From Mesaphorura yosii (Eukaryota; Arthropoda; Collembola; Poduromorpha; Tullbergiidae): a stretch of DNA of 64,000 nucleotides. The translations under genes were made by a program, and so were the position numbers. The stretch lies in assembly GCA_009869945.1 (NCBI GenBank), contig WIXG01000120.1, forward strand, positions 124,001-188,000, in the 5' to 3' direction. Position 1 is the first letter of the stretch, and every line of letters begins with the position of its first letter. Positions 12,101 to 27,100 of this stretch are shown here, one piece after another. The notes below the pieces were generated by a model that saw only the letters and a program-made list of their open reading frames with translations, did no database searches and was not told where the DNA came from.

Positions 12101-15100
12101 GGAAGGGAATGAAGAACGAATTTGTCTACCGGGTGGTCCAGATTCATATCCAGATCCAAAACCAACTGATTTTGTTTTGTGCCGCATCACTCATAAACCG
12201 ATCTCTGCTGTAGTAAAAAAGATGAACTGGCACAAAGAGATCCGAATCGGATTCTCGTTAGCGTCTGCCTGTCAGTCTCACTTACCTTTTGTCGTTACCG
12301 TTAAAATGTGCTTGCCTCGAGCTGCTGCAGCGCTTCGGTATGACAATCTGATAAAATCTGAAGAATCTCCTCAGAATTCTTACAAACGCGCACGTTGGGT
12401 TTCCTTCGGGCTCGGAGTTCCGAGGCGATGAAAGTTTTGACTGAAATTTTTACGCCTGCCAATTCCTTTCCGGCTGAATTACACGCAACGCAGGAGCATC
12501 TCACAAATGCAAATACGCAAATGCATTGAATACCCGCGACCCACGAGTTTGTTTATAAAACCGCAAGTTATTTCATTTCATAATTCAAATTACAATTTTA
12601 ATATTTCCTTTTTGAGTGACAGCTGCTGGCATAACTGATGATACGATCTCGCAGAAAGTTTAATATTCACGGCCCCATGTTAAAATGCATACGTATAATA
12701 GCAACAGCTGGAAGCTGGCTGCATACGCAAGAAAGGTGCCAGACTGTGTTCATAAACTTAAACTTGGGCTTGATGGGCTTTATGGAGATATTAAGCACGG
12801 GAGCTTTCACGGCGCGGCGCGAGCGCGTGCACTGTGCTTTGTACATCAATTGAATTAGGAACTTGAAAATCACGTTTTGGCGAGTTTCTACAAATTCAGA
12901 GTGAAAGAAGGGCATAATTAATTCATAGGATTTTATTTGTTTCCAAATAAGGCTGTTCCCATCCATTGATTCTTGACACGATGAGACGGAGCGACGGTTC
13001 TTTGCAATAAATCATTCAAATGCGGGATTTGGAAAGGGCATAGCCGAATTTGTTTACAATACAGAGTTTTTCAGACGTATTGATTAAAAAAATTAAAACA
13101 TGAATCATACGAAGAAAAGAATCCCAACGAAGAAAGCGAAAAGAAGCACAGACACGAAAACGCCAATAATAATTTAATGTTTTCATATTCAAATGCATAG
13201 ACTTGTAAAAGTTAATTTTCTTCCGTAACTTTTAGAGTTGTTGTATCTGCACCGACAAAAGTACAAAAGTCTCCGTCTCAGCGACATAAATTGTATTTCT
13301 GTCATGACGCAACATGCGACAATGTCCTTCCATTCAAAGCGAGTGCGAGTGTGACAAGAATTACAAATTGAAGACAGGCAGCGCAGAGCGTCTTTGCAAA
13401 GGAAATGGGCAGCGGTTTTCTGTTCTAGCTGTCGGCCTGGTCAGCGTGTCGCCAAATTACCATTGCGCTTTGGCGCTCGCCGCTGACTTGTCACAAGTCA
13501 CAAGGTTTTACAAAGCTTGAACACTGCATAAGTTCAATGTCAAGGACACTCCGTGGGTCCCAACTTTCATGCGTGGTGCTTGTAAAGAGTTGTTAACGAA
13601 CCCCACAAATCAAAGAGCGATGTTTTGGCTGTAATTTGATAAGATGACGAGAATGTTTACAAGTGTGCTGGACCAACTCAAAAAACCAGCCAAAGCATCA
13701 ACAAATTGATAACCGCAAACTGAGCTTCGGGTCAAGACAGATTATTTGGATACCAAGACTTCACACAAGAAACAAATGGCTGATAGCCGGCAGGATCAGG
13801 AAATTGAGACGGTCGATGGATACATCAAACCACGCTTGAAATACGATGAATTCATGTCATCATTAATCATTTTTAACGAATTCATCGGGATGCAATCCCT
13901 TCTTATCTCTAAAACTGGAAAGGTTACGAAGATGGAAGCTCGTTGCTACTTTTTGACTTAAGGGTCGTTGGGACTGAAAGAGTTACAATTTTAAGTATCT
14001 CGCACCTGAACGCTGAGTACGTGCGATCTCTGTCTGCATGCTCAACTTTTTGTCACAGAGTCGGTTATTGAGAAATGTTTATCAGAGTAATAAACGGCGC
14101 GTACGGGATGACGCGTAACCAGATTAAATGGACTTCGAAATAATTCTTGAACTGGACTGAGTTCATCATGGCTATTTTTTCCCCGAAAATTCAATTTATT
14201 CGATCCTGGATTGAATGGGATAAGAATGCCAGCTTTCCAGCCTTAAAATAAAGTGACGGTCGTGTCAAGTGTCTTGCTCTTGAATTTTATTTCGGAAATC
14301 CACCGTCTGAAAGTTGTAAAGGGTCAAATTCCAGTGTGCTTTCAACCCTTTGAAGTCAACTTTAGTTCTCGTCTCGCGTGCTGGTGCTGGCAGAAGAACC
14401 GAGAAGTGTCGTGCTCCAAGACTTTTACTACGATTTTATTGAAGTTTATGTTTCCCTTCCGCATTGCCTTGCAGTATAAATTATAACGGTTGAGGGACTC
14501 ATATTCGTTTCGCTTTATTCGAATGCGTGATATATGGCAGCTCAGATTCTTCAGCAGCAAGCGTCTTCTTTTATTTTCATACCTGCAACTTTTCCCAACC
14601 TGTGCCTGAATTCGACATTCGAGTACCGTCGGTCGTTGTGATCGTAAGCGTTCTGGAACGATGGAGAAAGAAAACGGAGAGGAAGCGAGAGCTGGAAATG
14701 GAATCGCGAGTATTTATTTCTTGAGAGAAAGAAGTAAAAACAAAGCAGGAAAGAGCTGCAAAGCGTACGCGTGGCTCACGGCGATGTGTTTTTATCTTTG
14801 CAGCAGGGAGAAAATCTTGTTGGGTAAACGAAGCGTTGAGAGTGGTGGAGATGAATGTTAAGCGAATGCAGGAGTCGTCGCGTCGATGAGGATGAGATGA
14901 GAATCATTAAAACAAGGAGCAGGAGGGCTAAAGCTCACCAGCGGTTTTTTAGATCGTAAAAGAGACAAGATAAAACTTTGTTGTTTGAAACACAGCATGG
15001 GCAGCCAATTTGTACGATATTCCGCTCTTTTGACTTTACAAATGTGGAGAATAATGCAACTTTTGTCCGAGATCAATGAAAGAGTTACGAATTGCATAAT

Positions 15101-18100
15101 GGAACCTCTTTCAATCGGATTCCTGTCAGTATTTAGCGCTATTGAGGGTTTAACAGCTCGCTATATTTGGTATGGACCACTTTTATTTATGAGGTAGCCA
15201 ACCAACTATCTGGCAACGGCAATATCAACAGTAATGGAGTTCCTATAAAATAGGAGCTTCAGAGTGAGAGTGCGTGTATTACGTGTTGGGGAACTTAATT
15301 AATACTTTACCTCCTCCGGCAGTTTCTGATCCACTGGATACATTAATTCTGGTATTTTATCACATTCCGCAACAAGAAAGACAAGGCGTGAATTCATGAA
15401 CTTGAATTAAAGCCTAAATCAGGCATTGGCATTGAATGAGATTTATCTGCACACATAATCCTCATCCATTGAAATCGCGATGTGCGATCAATTCGTACGA
15501 ATAAGAATATGATGCTCTTCCTTCCTAAAAAGGAAAGTGTGAAATGTGAATCTGGAATCTCATCCCATTCAGTGCAAACCTATGAATTGAATGACAGCGA
15601 CAGTGACACCTGACAACTGACAAGCACCTGCATTGCTTTGCTAAGCATCATGGGAGAAAATCACACGTGTTGCTTTGAAATTTGCGAGCGTAAATCCTAA
15701 CTTAAGCTCGTTTGGCAAGCGGCAAGTGCATTTATGTTCTACAGGAATTTCTGATTATTTGGTTGAGTATTGCAGGCAGTAAACACGTCTTCAAAAACCC
15801 TGCGAAAGCAGCACAATATTGCTTGCACTTGCACGTTCGATAAAGAGAAACTGAATTACAAAAGAATTTTCATCTTGTCGCGCGCTGATGCCGCCCTCCC
15901 TCCGTAATAATCTAGTGCCGCCATAATCCGGCTCAATAAAGCTGGAGGTTGCTTCCAGTTTAGGTTGAAAGAAATGCAAGGGCGACAAAGTGGGTTTTCA
16001 TACATAATTTATATGAAAAGAATATGCGATAGTGCTTTCCCCTTCATATTTCTCCTCTCTCCTGTTGTACTGCACCACTTTTACTCGACTCAAATTTTCT
16101 CCAGTACATGAAGATGATTTTAACATCATAAAAAAGCACGCGTTCGCCATTGCCTTGCTTTTCAATATGACCCATGACGCGCAATTTGTGGTTGCATAAA
16201 TCATTTTGCTGTATTCTCTAATTTGCTTTTGTTCCTTTTCTTGCGCTGGGCGAGCAATTGCGAATTCGACTGAGAACTCTGTGAGCTGTTGTCTTATAAT
16301 TAACTTTTACGTAATTTGCCACGCATCCCGATTCTTCCGCCGCAATTTATTTCCGTACCTGCAGCCACGGCCAAAGTTGTCTGCTATAGCATTCGGCGCT
16401 GCGTGAAGAAACTGCCGTGCATCAAAGAACATTTTTCACATTTAATAATAAACTTGGTCTTGTCTGGCAGTGGCAAATTCGAACAGTTTTGTGGAAGTCT
16501 GCGGTGAAAAATTCGGATTCAGAAGTTTCTTTCACCTTGCAAACTCCAAACTCTGCGACTGCGATCCACCTCAACTGGTGCGTAATGTCTTGTCATTTTC
16601 AGAGATGCTGTGCCGTGATACATTTTCATTTTTTTTAAAGTTTCTTGTTTGCCGTTTACGGCTACGCGTTCGCACGAATAAAAGTTTTCTGTTAGTCGTG
16701 TAATGGAATTACAAAAACTCTGCAGACCCAGCGGGGATTATTTGTGCGAACTTTCTAGCCCAAACACATGCAAGGAAAACATTTGTGGGAAGAAAGTTTT
16801 AGTTTACGCTTTTCTTCCTAACACGACTCAATTTAAAATATTGTTCAAGCCGGCAGAGGATTTAAACTAGAAATGGCATAAATACCTGTTCTGTTCTTAT
16901 TTTGGAGTCATCCCACAGACCCAATTTTTCTCCGTCGTGGTCGTAAGTCGTAATGAGAGGAGTTCCTAATCTCCTTAATCGTTATTGCAGTCATTATCAT
17001 TATCATTAAGGACCGCAGTTTAATTCGCGTACAACAGTGAAATACCTTCTTGGGTTTATTCCCTCATTAATTTATCAGTCTTGTTTACACCGGCACTGGG
17101 CAATTTTCTGGTTGTTGTGTCGTGTTGTGTAAACTAATTTGAATCGTGGACGCCATAAAATACATTCCAGTTTCAGCATTCATTCATTTCGCTCGTTTGG
17201 ATTGCATGACTCGAGTTTTGTGTGACAAAATTCTCGATTCTCGTTTCGGCACCCGCCTGGCTGAAAACTTTTAATTAAGGTGTCGTGAAAACCGGATTCT
17301 GATTCTGATTCAGGCAAGGCGTAAAGTTTTAGTTCTTTAATTAGTAGAATTCCAAACGTAGACGCAGAGGATGCGACGTTCTCTGCGGTTGTACTGAGCT
17401 TTGCCTGACGGTAAGTGAAAGAGTGTTTTCGTCTCGTTTGAACCTTGAATTCGAAATTTCGGTTTGCTGGAATAGTTTGACGGAAAGTTGCTCGGCTTGC
17501 TTTTGCTCCAGTCTCTCAGAATCCGGACCCAGAAACAGAAACTGAGATTAAATTATGCAGACGGTTTCGCTATAAAATTCCTGCCTTCTCGCATTTTGTA
17601 TGCACGTCTGAAAGTTTGATGCATTTCCATTTTATTACGTTTCTGTCAAATTGTAAATTATAAAGATGTGTTTTTTGAATGCGTAATATAAATACCTTCC
17701 TCATGAGCGAGAGTTTTGTAATAAACGTACTTCGGGCAGTATAGAACGACCCTGATGAATATTTTCACTCAGCTCGCTGCCGCCTTTGTACGCCAATCCG
17801 TGCGTCGCCTCGCTTTTCATTGTGTTCTTTGGGTACCAAAAACCAAGCAAGAAAAACGGGCCCGAAGAAACTGCAGCAAATCGTGAAAGGCGACGTGACG
17901 GTGGAAAGTGCATGTCTGCGTCCGCAATCTTTCACGCTGCAGTAAAACTTTGAGCGGAGAAAAGAAAGGATATATCTCATTATGTCATTCGGGCCTTGGC
18001 ATTTCGTTGGATGCACCGCCGCGTCGTGCCGACCTTTTCTTTCTTTTCGGATGATGATTCAGCAAAAGCGTCCTTTTGTTCACTTTCCACTTATATTTCG

Positions 18101-21100
18101 ACCGTAGCTTTCGCTCGACGTGAATCATGTGTCATCGTGAGTTCCTGTGAGCCGCATGGTCCCAAGAAATAATTCATACCCCTGCGCAATGTTTTATGCC
18201 ACGTCACACGTCACGAGAAGTTATTAACCCATCAAATTAAGCTTGATTCAAGCATGTTTAATTGACAGTACTCGTTAATCACAATTTGGCAAAATCAAGA
18301 ATCAAAAATGATTCTTTTATCCTTCAACTTGAAGGGCTTCATTTCAGCGATTGCCGATGCCCGGATGTAATGCAAAACGAGGCGAGGCGACAAAATTCCC
18401 GTTAACAAGCTCCCTGTGCATGCGTCGCCTGCACGTGCACTTTTTAATTTTCACGGATTAAAGCTACAACTTGACTCACATTTTTATTTTTGATCACACA
18501 CGTCAAGCTGTGAGATATGACGCGTTGTGTGGTGTGTCCCTTTAATGAGGTGACAAAAAGGGTTCGTTTCTTTTCACTCACAGTCGCGCTCCATATGTTA
18601 ATTAGCGTTTAAACCCTCCTCGTCATTATCAGCTTCGGTTGAGGCGGGTCGCTTATGCATTCCAGATGTTTGAATTTGAGGCGTCAAATTCCTTGTTTCG
18701 TCCATCAGTGCCATTGAGTTTATTTGAGCCAGCCAGAAATCAGCCCTCAGCAGCAGCAACTTTTGGTGTTTAATGAGTGTGACAGAATAGTGGGGATCAT
18801 TTCGACTGTGGGCTTTGCAATCGATCACTTTTATTTCCCGTTTTACTTATCTTTAATGGCAGAAGGCAGACGCTTCTGGCAAGTGAAAGCGTTCGCATTC
18901 GACAAGATGCGTTTTAAGTCTTTTCTTGGCAACGCAACGATACGAAACTTTACATCAAGTGAAAGACCGTCAGCCTGCCTGGCCGGCTCAGTCGCCAATT
19001 CAGTTGGCTGAAATATTACGACAAATTGGCTCGCCTTGTTTCTTGTCGATGCGTCGAACCGTAATGTGTAGACACAGACACGCATTTGAGGTTAGCAAAT
19101 AAAAAAGCTGGCTGAATTCTAAAAAGTCAATACGTACGCGTATCTGCTGCACTCTGCACCATTATTGTGATTACTTACTGGGCTTGCCTGGCGTGGATGC
19201 CAATGTAAAAGTATCAATTCTGATCCCTGCTTACAGTCAAGCACCAAGCAGAGGCAGAAGCAAAGTAATAGGGAAGTTTATTTATTTTCGTTGCTGGTGA
19301 AATTCTCAGAATTCTGAGATGAAAGTGGAGAAAATACCAAGAAAATACGTGAGAGAAGTGAAGAAACGCGGAGATAATGCAGCAGGATGCAGAATGCATG
19401 GAATTGGAAAGCAGAACAGCGCAGGAAATCTGTCTCTTCGTCGGATTCAGAATTATGACCAAAGCGAGGCGAGGCGATAGGAAATCAAAATCAGAAATAA
19501 GGCTTGATATTAAGCATGAGATGGATGACAAGTTTACGATATCTTGTTCAAGTTCAAGGCAGAAGTAACGTGTAACGCGGTGCTCGCTCAAGACGAAGAA
19601 ATGCGAATGCGTTTCCATTTTTCGCTTGAGTCTCTCTTTTCCATTTCCAATGCTATTGCAATGCGACTGCTTCTTCCACTTCCTTTCTTTTGTGCTCTTG
19701 AAAATATTCGATCGCGAATTTGGTGGGCTCGAACTTTGTGTCTCGTGTTCGGATCTTTATTAATAAATTATTATTTGTTCCTAAATCTCGCCTCTGACTC
19801 GGCCTAACGCGAACCAATATTCTTCAATCAATTCGTCCTTTCTTTCGTAAGCTGGGAGCTGGAAAGCTGCACGCTGAGTTTAATATTGTCTTGTTACTCC
19901 AGCCAAATATAATTTGAACTGATCTCATGTCGCCACTCGCATTTATTGCAAGACTCAACACGCACTTTGATGACAATGAAACAATACGACGCAGCGCATG
20001 GGATTTATCATCACGCCATGCCGTCTTGTTTATCGTGTATCGTGGATAAAGACATCAGACGCCGACTTTGGCTTTGTACTTTGTGTTTTGTACGTGCTTG
20101 TGTTTGTGTTTTGTACTTGTCGTCATTGTCGTCGTCTTTTGTTCCGCGCCTGAGTTCCTTGGAATGAAATTGAAGATCATTTATAAGGATCTGAGGAATA
20201 ATTTCCCACTATTTTCCTCATTGTGTTGTCCAAATAATGCATGGCTTACAATGTTGAACTGCCGCAGATCCTCTTTAGTGCGTAGTACGAGTACATTTAT
20301 CTCTACTCTGCAATGCGTAGCTGGTTTCTTTGCGTGTGGTGCTCTTGCTCTTGTTGAAATGAGGGGATGCTGAAATCGATTTTTCCATTACTGCATCTTG
20401 CATTGCATTGCAGTTCAATACAAGCCTGGTCCGCACTGCAACCCAAAACTAAAACGCAGAAACAGCGTAAATTGATACGAAGACATAAACGTTAATATTA
20501 AAGCGGTGAGGCATCGATCGGTTCTCCGGAATTTTACCTTCTTGTCATAGACAATTGACTCCAGGCAGTGAAACAAAGACTTCGCTCGCTCGTAATTGTC
20601 ACCGGTGAACCCTTGAAATAATTTTTAAATGTCCGGGTTTATCTGAAATGTTCGAGTAGCACATCCAAATAAATGTCGACGCACCAAGTGTCTCTGTCAC
20701 ATAAATGAATAGCCGCTGTCAATAAACTTTTTCCTCTTTGAGATTCTACTCTTTTCATTCCGATGATAAAATCGAAGCCGAAGGGAGGAAGAAGACTTTC
20801 AAGGAACTTTCAAGTTCGGCGATGGCGACGTGACGACAAAGATGAATTAGTTTGGTTGCGTTGAACTTCCACGGCATGGCACCATTTGGAATGTAAACAC
20901 ATTTGTCTGCCCAGTCAGTAAAATATTGGCTTGACTTTTCTCTTTTTCGTTCACCGATTCTTCCACTTTGGGATCGATTCGTGGACTTCTGCGTTTAATT
21001 TCTGTAGCAGCAGTCGTCGACTACGTAAAATGCATGGAGCTTTACTCTGAAATTGCAAATTAGAGTTGCAGGGTCATTAATTGCGTGATTACGTCTTGGT

Positions 21101-24100
21101 CTTGCGTGGAGTGGGCGAGGAGGCTTAAATGCAACACGACACAAGGGTGTACTTTGCATTGTAATTTTCGAGATTCGAGTGTAAACGATAAGAGCCTCGT
21201 GAAATTAATACAGGAGTGAGGCGAGTCAGGTTCTTAAGCCTGCCTTTGCCTTTGCCTTGCCTGTGATCTAAAATTTGAAGCATCATTGTTTTAGCAAGAT
21301 AATATTTTACCATTTATGTCGAGAAGCCTTTCACTGCTACTTGCCTGTGCGTGCTCTCAAGTTTACTCAAGCTTGAATGAAACATTCTGTGAAATAATTT
21401 TCCAATGGTTATCTAAGACAAAGACCAAAGAGGCAAAGTGTTCAGTGGCTGACTCGTTTACTTAAGTCCTCTTCCCTCTGCTCGACTAGACTCATTTGGC
21501 TTCTTTCCATGCATTTCAAATTGGATTGCAGTTTTCGATTTAGCAGAATGCTGCTGAAAGTGTTCTCGACGCTGCGCTGGGTATCTGGACATCTCATCTC
21601 CTCTAATATAATATTCATTACCAATCTATTTTATTCCTGCCACAACGCCTGAGCTCCGTTTCCGAAAAGAGGGGAGAAAGATAGCACACAGCATTCGAGG
21701 TTTCCCGATTGCTTCCTTTCCTGGTGGCGGTGGAAATCACCGTGGCAGTGGCAAGTTTACAGCCAGACAATGGGATAATTAAAACCACCACGAGCCACGA
21801 CACACAACCAACAATCCAACCCTCTGATTAGGAAATTGCTTAATTGCTTGATTGCCCGACTGCTTTATTAGCAGGCTTCGGCTTTGGCCATACAAATTCC
21901 ACAATCCACACAACTTTGTTAATTAAGAAGCCCGCGGGCCGCCACCGCGCATTGCGGATGTGAACAAGACCTGGATTGACTAACGAGGACGTCACAACCA
22001 CAAAACATCCGAATTTTGAAGGAACAGCTGCGTTTCGCTGCGAGTGCGACTTACTTCATTTGATTTCATTGTTGTACTTCGTGCATTAAAAAAGTATACG
22101 AGTGCCAAAAGAACACTTTCCACAGGCACAGGCACACCTTTGCATTTGCTGAATGCAGTGACATAATTTTACTTCGGACAAGAATGGCATTGTGCATTAT
22201 TTGTCGAGCATTCATTCGGTTTCGGTCATGATTTGAAGGGTTGGGGTTGTGCTCGAAGTTCGATAAAGATGACTGCAATGCAAGGGAAGGGAAGGGTTCA
22301 TACAAAATGCAGTGCATGCATGAAGGGTTCGATTGTGTTCATGATGTACTGCACCTTTTGCGCTTTCCATGCCAAATTTGGGCAGCAATTTTTTTTGCCA
22401 CGCTGGGATATGACACTGAATATTATTATTAGCCATTCAGTCCTGCACGTATTCCATTCATCGTAAACGCGTACAATAATTTCACAGTGACAATGTTCAC
22501 AATGAAAAATATGACTGCAGTTTCAAGTTAATTGTCAATGACGTGCACGAACACGAAATGCCACATGCAACAAATCCCTCCTTTGATCTTTGTTGTGGAG
22601 AGCTCACGACTATTGCACATTTTTTGGTGATGGAGTGCAACAATCGGAGATGGAGTACTTTAATCTTTTGTTGAGAACAGAAATGTTGCTGGGCGCTTCC
22701 TCCAAATTTCTTTGTCAGGCTTCTCTTTTCAAAGTTTTTACTGCAGAATTAATTAAATTATAATATGCAAATGGAGAAAGTTTAAGAATGAAACCCGACG
22801 CCGCGCCGGCCGGCCGGGCACCGACACGAAGCATTGTTTTCTTCCTTCATGGGTCAAATAGCAGATCACAATGCGTTGAAGCACGCAAAGCTTGTAACAA
22901 GGGAACAAGGGAAGGAAAAAGGAACAACAAAGTTTTCGTTTTAGCCCAGACAAATTTGATCATCTTGCAACTTGCAAAACAAAAGACTTAAATCCTTTTA
23001 TATATGAAAATGCAACTGTTTACATTGCATCACGATTACGTTGCTTTGCTTGCCGTGCATGTGATTGCAGTTTGACATCACCAAAGTTTGTGTACCCCAT
23101 CCCGCATGCAAACTTTTCGCTTATTTGTTCGTGTTTGTGTCGTATCGTCTCATGGTGTAATGGAGAAAGGAAGTCGTGCAGTGCAGAGCGTGGAAAATGA
23201 ATAATACGTAATGTTTCCGTCGCCCGCTGTCGCCTCCTGGAATTCGATGTCACCAAGAACCATGCCCATGCATTTACTATGACACGGCACGGGCGTGTGC
23301 GTTTGTGCATCGACTAATTTGTTTTTCATTGACATGTCACGTTCGTGCCATAATCATAATCATTACGTGCATCCGCGCAAAACTATAATTAAATTAGTAT
23401 TCACATTCACATGCACAAATCGCGTATGAAATGAATTAAATTTAATGTTAAAAGCCCTGTCCTGTCTAAATTCTTTCCGGAAACTCACGTGCAATTTATT
23501 GCATTGCAAGATGGACAAATGATGTTCATTAACATTCGCATTCCCTTCAAAATCATACGAAATTGAAAAATTGTAGAGTTTACTTTATTAAACATCTCAT
23601 CAGATTGCGTTCGGTCGGAATCTGAGTAAATCGCTTTCAGAGTTTATGACGGCTACGCACGCTAAAAATAAATCAACATCACTACGTTTATTGACAACCG
23701 CATTCTGAAAAATGGAAGATGAGGATGAGGAGCGTTCCAGCTCTGGCCAGCTTGTGAGGGTATTCAACGAGATTACGCTCAAAGAGCAAGTCTTTTGATC
23801 TAAAAACTCCATTTCGGATATTTGTCTATTTACCGAAGCAGCCGAAGTTCACTCCAGTCCAGAAAACTCACAATAAAAGTTGAGAGACTCTTCCACGCCT
23901 GACTCTACGAGCTTACCCTCACAAGGCTTAAAGTTGAAGTTGTCTTTATCGTTTCAGTTTCAAGGACTAAAGTGATAGATGAGCACGGCAAGAGAATAAT
24001 TAAAATGGTCATTGCCACCATAAATTAGGACGTCATTTCTGATAGTGGAATGGTGGGCACAGAGGCCAAGGCAGTTAAAGAAATTGATGGGTTATTGAGT

Positions 24101-27100
24101 CCAAAGTAAAGCACAGCAGCTCGAATCAGACAGTAGAAATTTACGCAAGAAGTCTTCGCGCACAGTTTCGGTTGAGGGTTTTATTTTAAGCGAAATATTA
24201 TGAACATGAACTTGAGGAAGATTCATTACGATTGCATTTGTCAAGCAGGAGACAAAAATAAACCGAAGGGGAGTTCAGTTATGTTAACGACGTTTTGATC
24301 TCTTCTTTCCTTCCATTCTTTACAAATTGAATCGTAACAACTTCCATCTCGTTTTCTGACTGCACTGATGCGGCTTAAGACAGGCTTGCACTTGGAGGAT
24401 AATGACGACTCTTGTCGCTTGTTACATGGGAATTCCACAGTTAATTAGATTTCCTGCTCCCTTTGTCATTTTTAACTAGCTGATCCTGTGCGATAACTCT
24501 GCTTGCCTTCATGTCTGTTCCCGGCTAACAAAACAAAAACTTTGGAACTTGCACTTGAAACAGATCGCCTAACGTCTTAACTCGGCTTGACTTGCAATTA
24601 AATAAACAAATATGAACCATAAAATATGCATCCATTTCTAACACGTATTCTTTATTTTGACTTTTGACAGATTGCCTGCAACTACAAGTCTACCGAGACG
24701 ACAAGGAAAAAGCACGGAATGGGCACACGAAGGCTTCACTGTCGCTCCAGCATTTCCTCGCTGTGGAATCAGGTAATTAACTTAACTGCACTACGCATCC
24801 CAGGCCCCAGGATTAATACGTTAATGAATTCATGACGTAACGTACCATGGAAGAGTTCTCGAATCAAAATCAGCCTTGACCGAAAGATGTTCAAACGAAA
24901 CGTCTAATTAAAGTGGACGTTGAGTTGTTGAGAGTTGATAACCGACACGAGATTCCCTTTAGACTTTCAAAAAACGTACAGAAACGCTCTGCACTTATTA
25001 TAAAGGTTTCTGTTTCATAATGATGCTTCGCATTTGCTAGGATTCACGCTGGACAAAGAATCCCACACGCTCGCAATCATCTGCCAGGACCTCAACGTTG
25101 TGCTGGCGTTCGATAATCGCGAACGCCTCATTCAGTGGAGTGTGCGCATCGCCAACAATCTTGGAGAAGCTCAGCAATTTCTAGTCCAGCTGGCGAGTGC
25201 GCCTGTTAAATCGAAGCTGAATCCTGGACCAGTGAGGCTGCATGTCACGGATAAAAGGTTTTGTTTAACTGGAGGCACTCCGCCGAAGTTGCTTGGGACA
25301 TGGGAAATCTCACAGCTCAGGTAAGTTATTGTAAAGTCTAACCTGCAAGTAAGTGCCCTTAAGCACTGGGGTTCAAGATTACGAACGTGAATTTTATTTC
25401 AGGCGCTACGGTTTGGTCGACGGAAGGCTTGTATTTGAGGGTGGATCAAGATGCGGGAAAGGAGAAGGCGTTCACGTCCTCATTCCAGACCCACCACAGC
25501 TGAGTCATATAATCGAGGCGTTCGACACGTCAAGCAAGGGGCAGATGGGAAGAGGCGTGTCACGGCGCTTCGGATCAGGTGCGTACGCATGAAGTCGTGA
25601 GGGCTCCTGATTGAGAGAAGAGCAGAATCAAATACGAATTCTTTCTCATTTTCCTTGCAGTTACGGATTCGCCGAGGAAGATACTTGGAAGCCGGCTCTC
25701 TGAAGTTCGTGCTATCAACGATCCAACACCAAACGGTTGTGGAGTCGCATATAACTCAATGTCTCCCACACCTCGCGAGAGTCGCTCGGCGGAGGAGTTG
25801 TGCGCGGCTTGCACAGACGCCCCAGTTGGAACGTCAACCAACAATCTCTGGACGACTTCTGAGAGCTCGTCAAGATGCGACCTCGACAGCTGCGATGACC
25901 TACCGGTGATTGGTCAGTGTCAGCAAGCCAGTGGCGGCCCGGTGCGTGCATCTTCGCCAGTGAAGCAAACGATCGCGAAGCCATTACCGTCTGCGATGGA
26001 GCGCTGTCTCTCCTGCATGAGTAAGCTCGGTCAAGGAGGGCAACTACACGACGTGCTCAGTCCGTCTTGGACGATGGATTTGAGTGTGAACGCGGGCTGC
26101 CACAACACGAGCATCGGGTCGGGCAACAGTGACCGGCTGTCAATCTCGTCACACGGAAGCAGTGGTGGTGGCATTCCAGAGTACTGCTACGACACTCCGC
26201 GCTCTGTGCTCATGAACGAAATGCGACGAAGCCATCACTCAAATCGGTCGGGCACTCCCCCAGCGCCGCATACTTGCTGTAACGGGAGCAACTCGTCCGT
26301 GAACTGTCACAGGAGCTGTGCCCACTCGTCTGGGCAGTCACAGACACATCAACCGCGCTGTGACTCGCCGCACAAGAATCCGATGCTGAGGTATGGTTGT
26401 GGAGCACACCTGCCGAGTTGCCAGTGCCAGCAGCATCAGCAGCAAATGCAAAATGGACAGGGCCCAATTTACTACAGTATTGCGGAGCATCCGCCATGTA
26501 GCAGCAGCACATTCCAGACCAGCAACGAGAACAAAGCTCCCATAAATCCTCACACTCACGCGTATCACGACCCGTACGAGAATTACGACTTTCCAAAACA
26601 CTCGTCTAATCCCGTCAGCGTTCATTCCGGTCAAAAAAGCTGCTGTGGTGGAAGCGGCAGTCTGTGCTCAGGAGGTTCAGCTTCTGGCGATTGGACGAAG
26701 GTAAGTGGGACAACGCAAATAAACGCATCACCGCAAGTTTGGAGTTTGTAATTTCGTTAATATCTTTAATGCTTGTTCCTCTTTCATGCAGAATCAGCCG
26801 ATGGACAGAAGCTCGATCGCTTCTAGTGCGCACTGCTCAGATCATTCGGGCTCTGACTGGTACGACACTCCCAAGCCGCACGACTCGCTTCCAATTTACA
26901 ACAATGTCCCAGCCAATCGTTCGTGTCAATGCTGCCAGAATGGCCAGAGTTCTCTTCCCGCTGCCACAGTCAACAATGTACAAACGCAACATCAGCAAAC
27001 GTTCCAGCAGTCGAACAACCACGACTCAGCTGCGGTTTCCTCGTTCAATCCTCTTGAAAATTACGACGTTCCTCAAGCGTGTGCGCTGTCAGTCGCCGAC

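Noticed and set aside
11894..12190. Minus-strand frame with KPRPRPRRAFNEEE
   Set aside because: The basic stretch looked like a conserved segment at first, but there is no domain, no splice context and no second exon nearby.
19214..19618. 134-codon minus-strand frame inside the long Dok-7 intron
   Set aside because: No family similarity, no splice or promoter context, and repeated low-complexity Ser/Phe/Leu content. One such frame is expected by chance in 21 kb.
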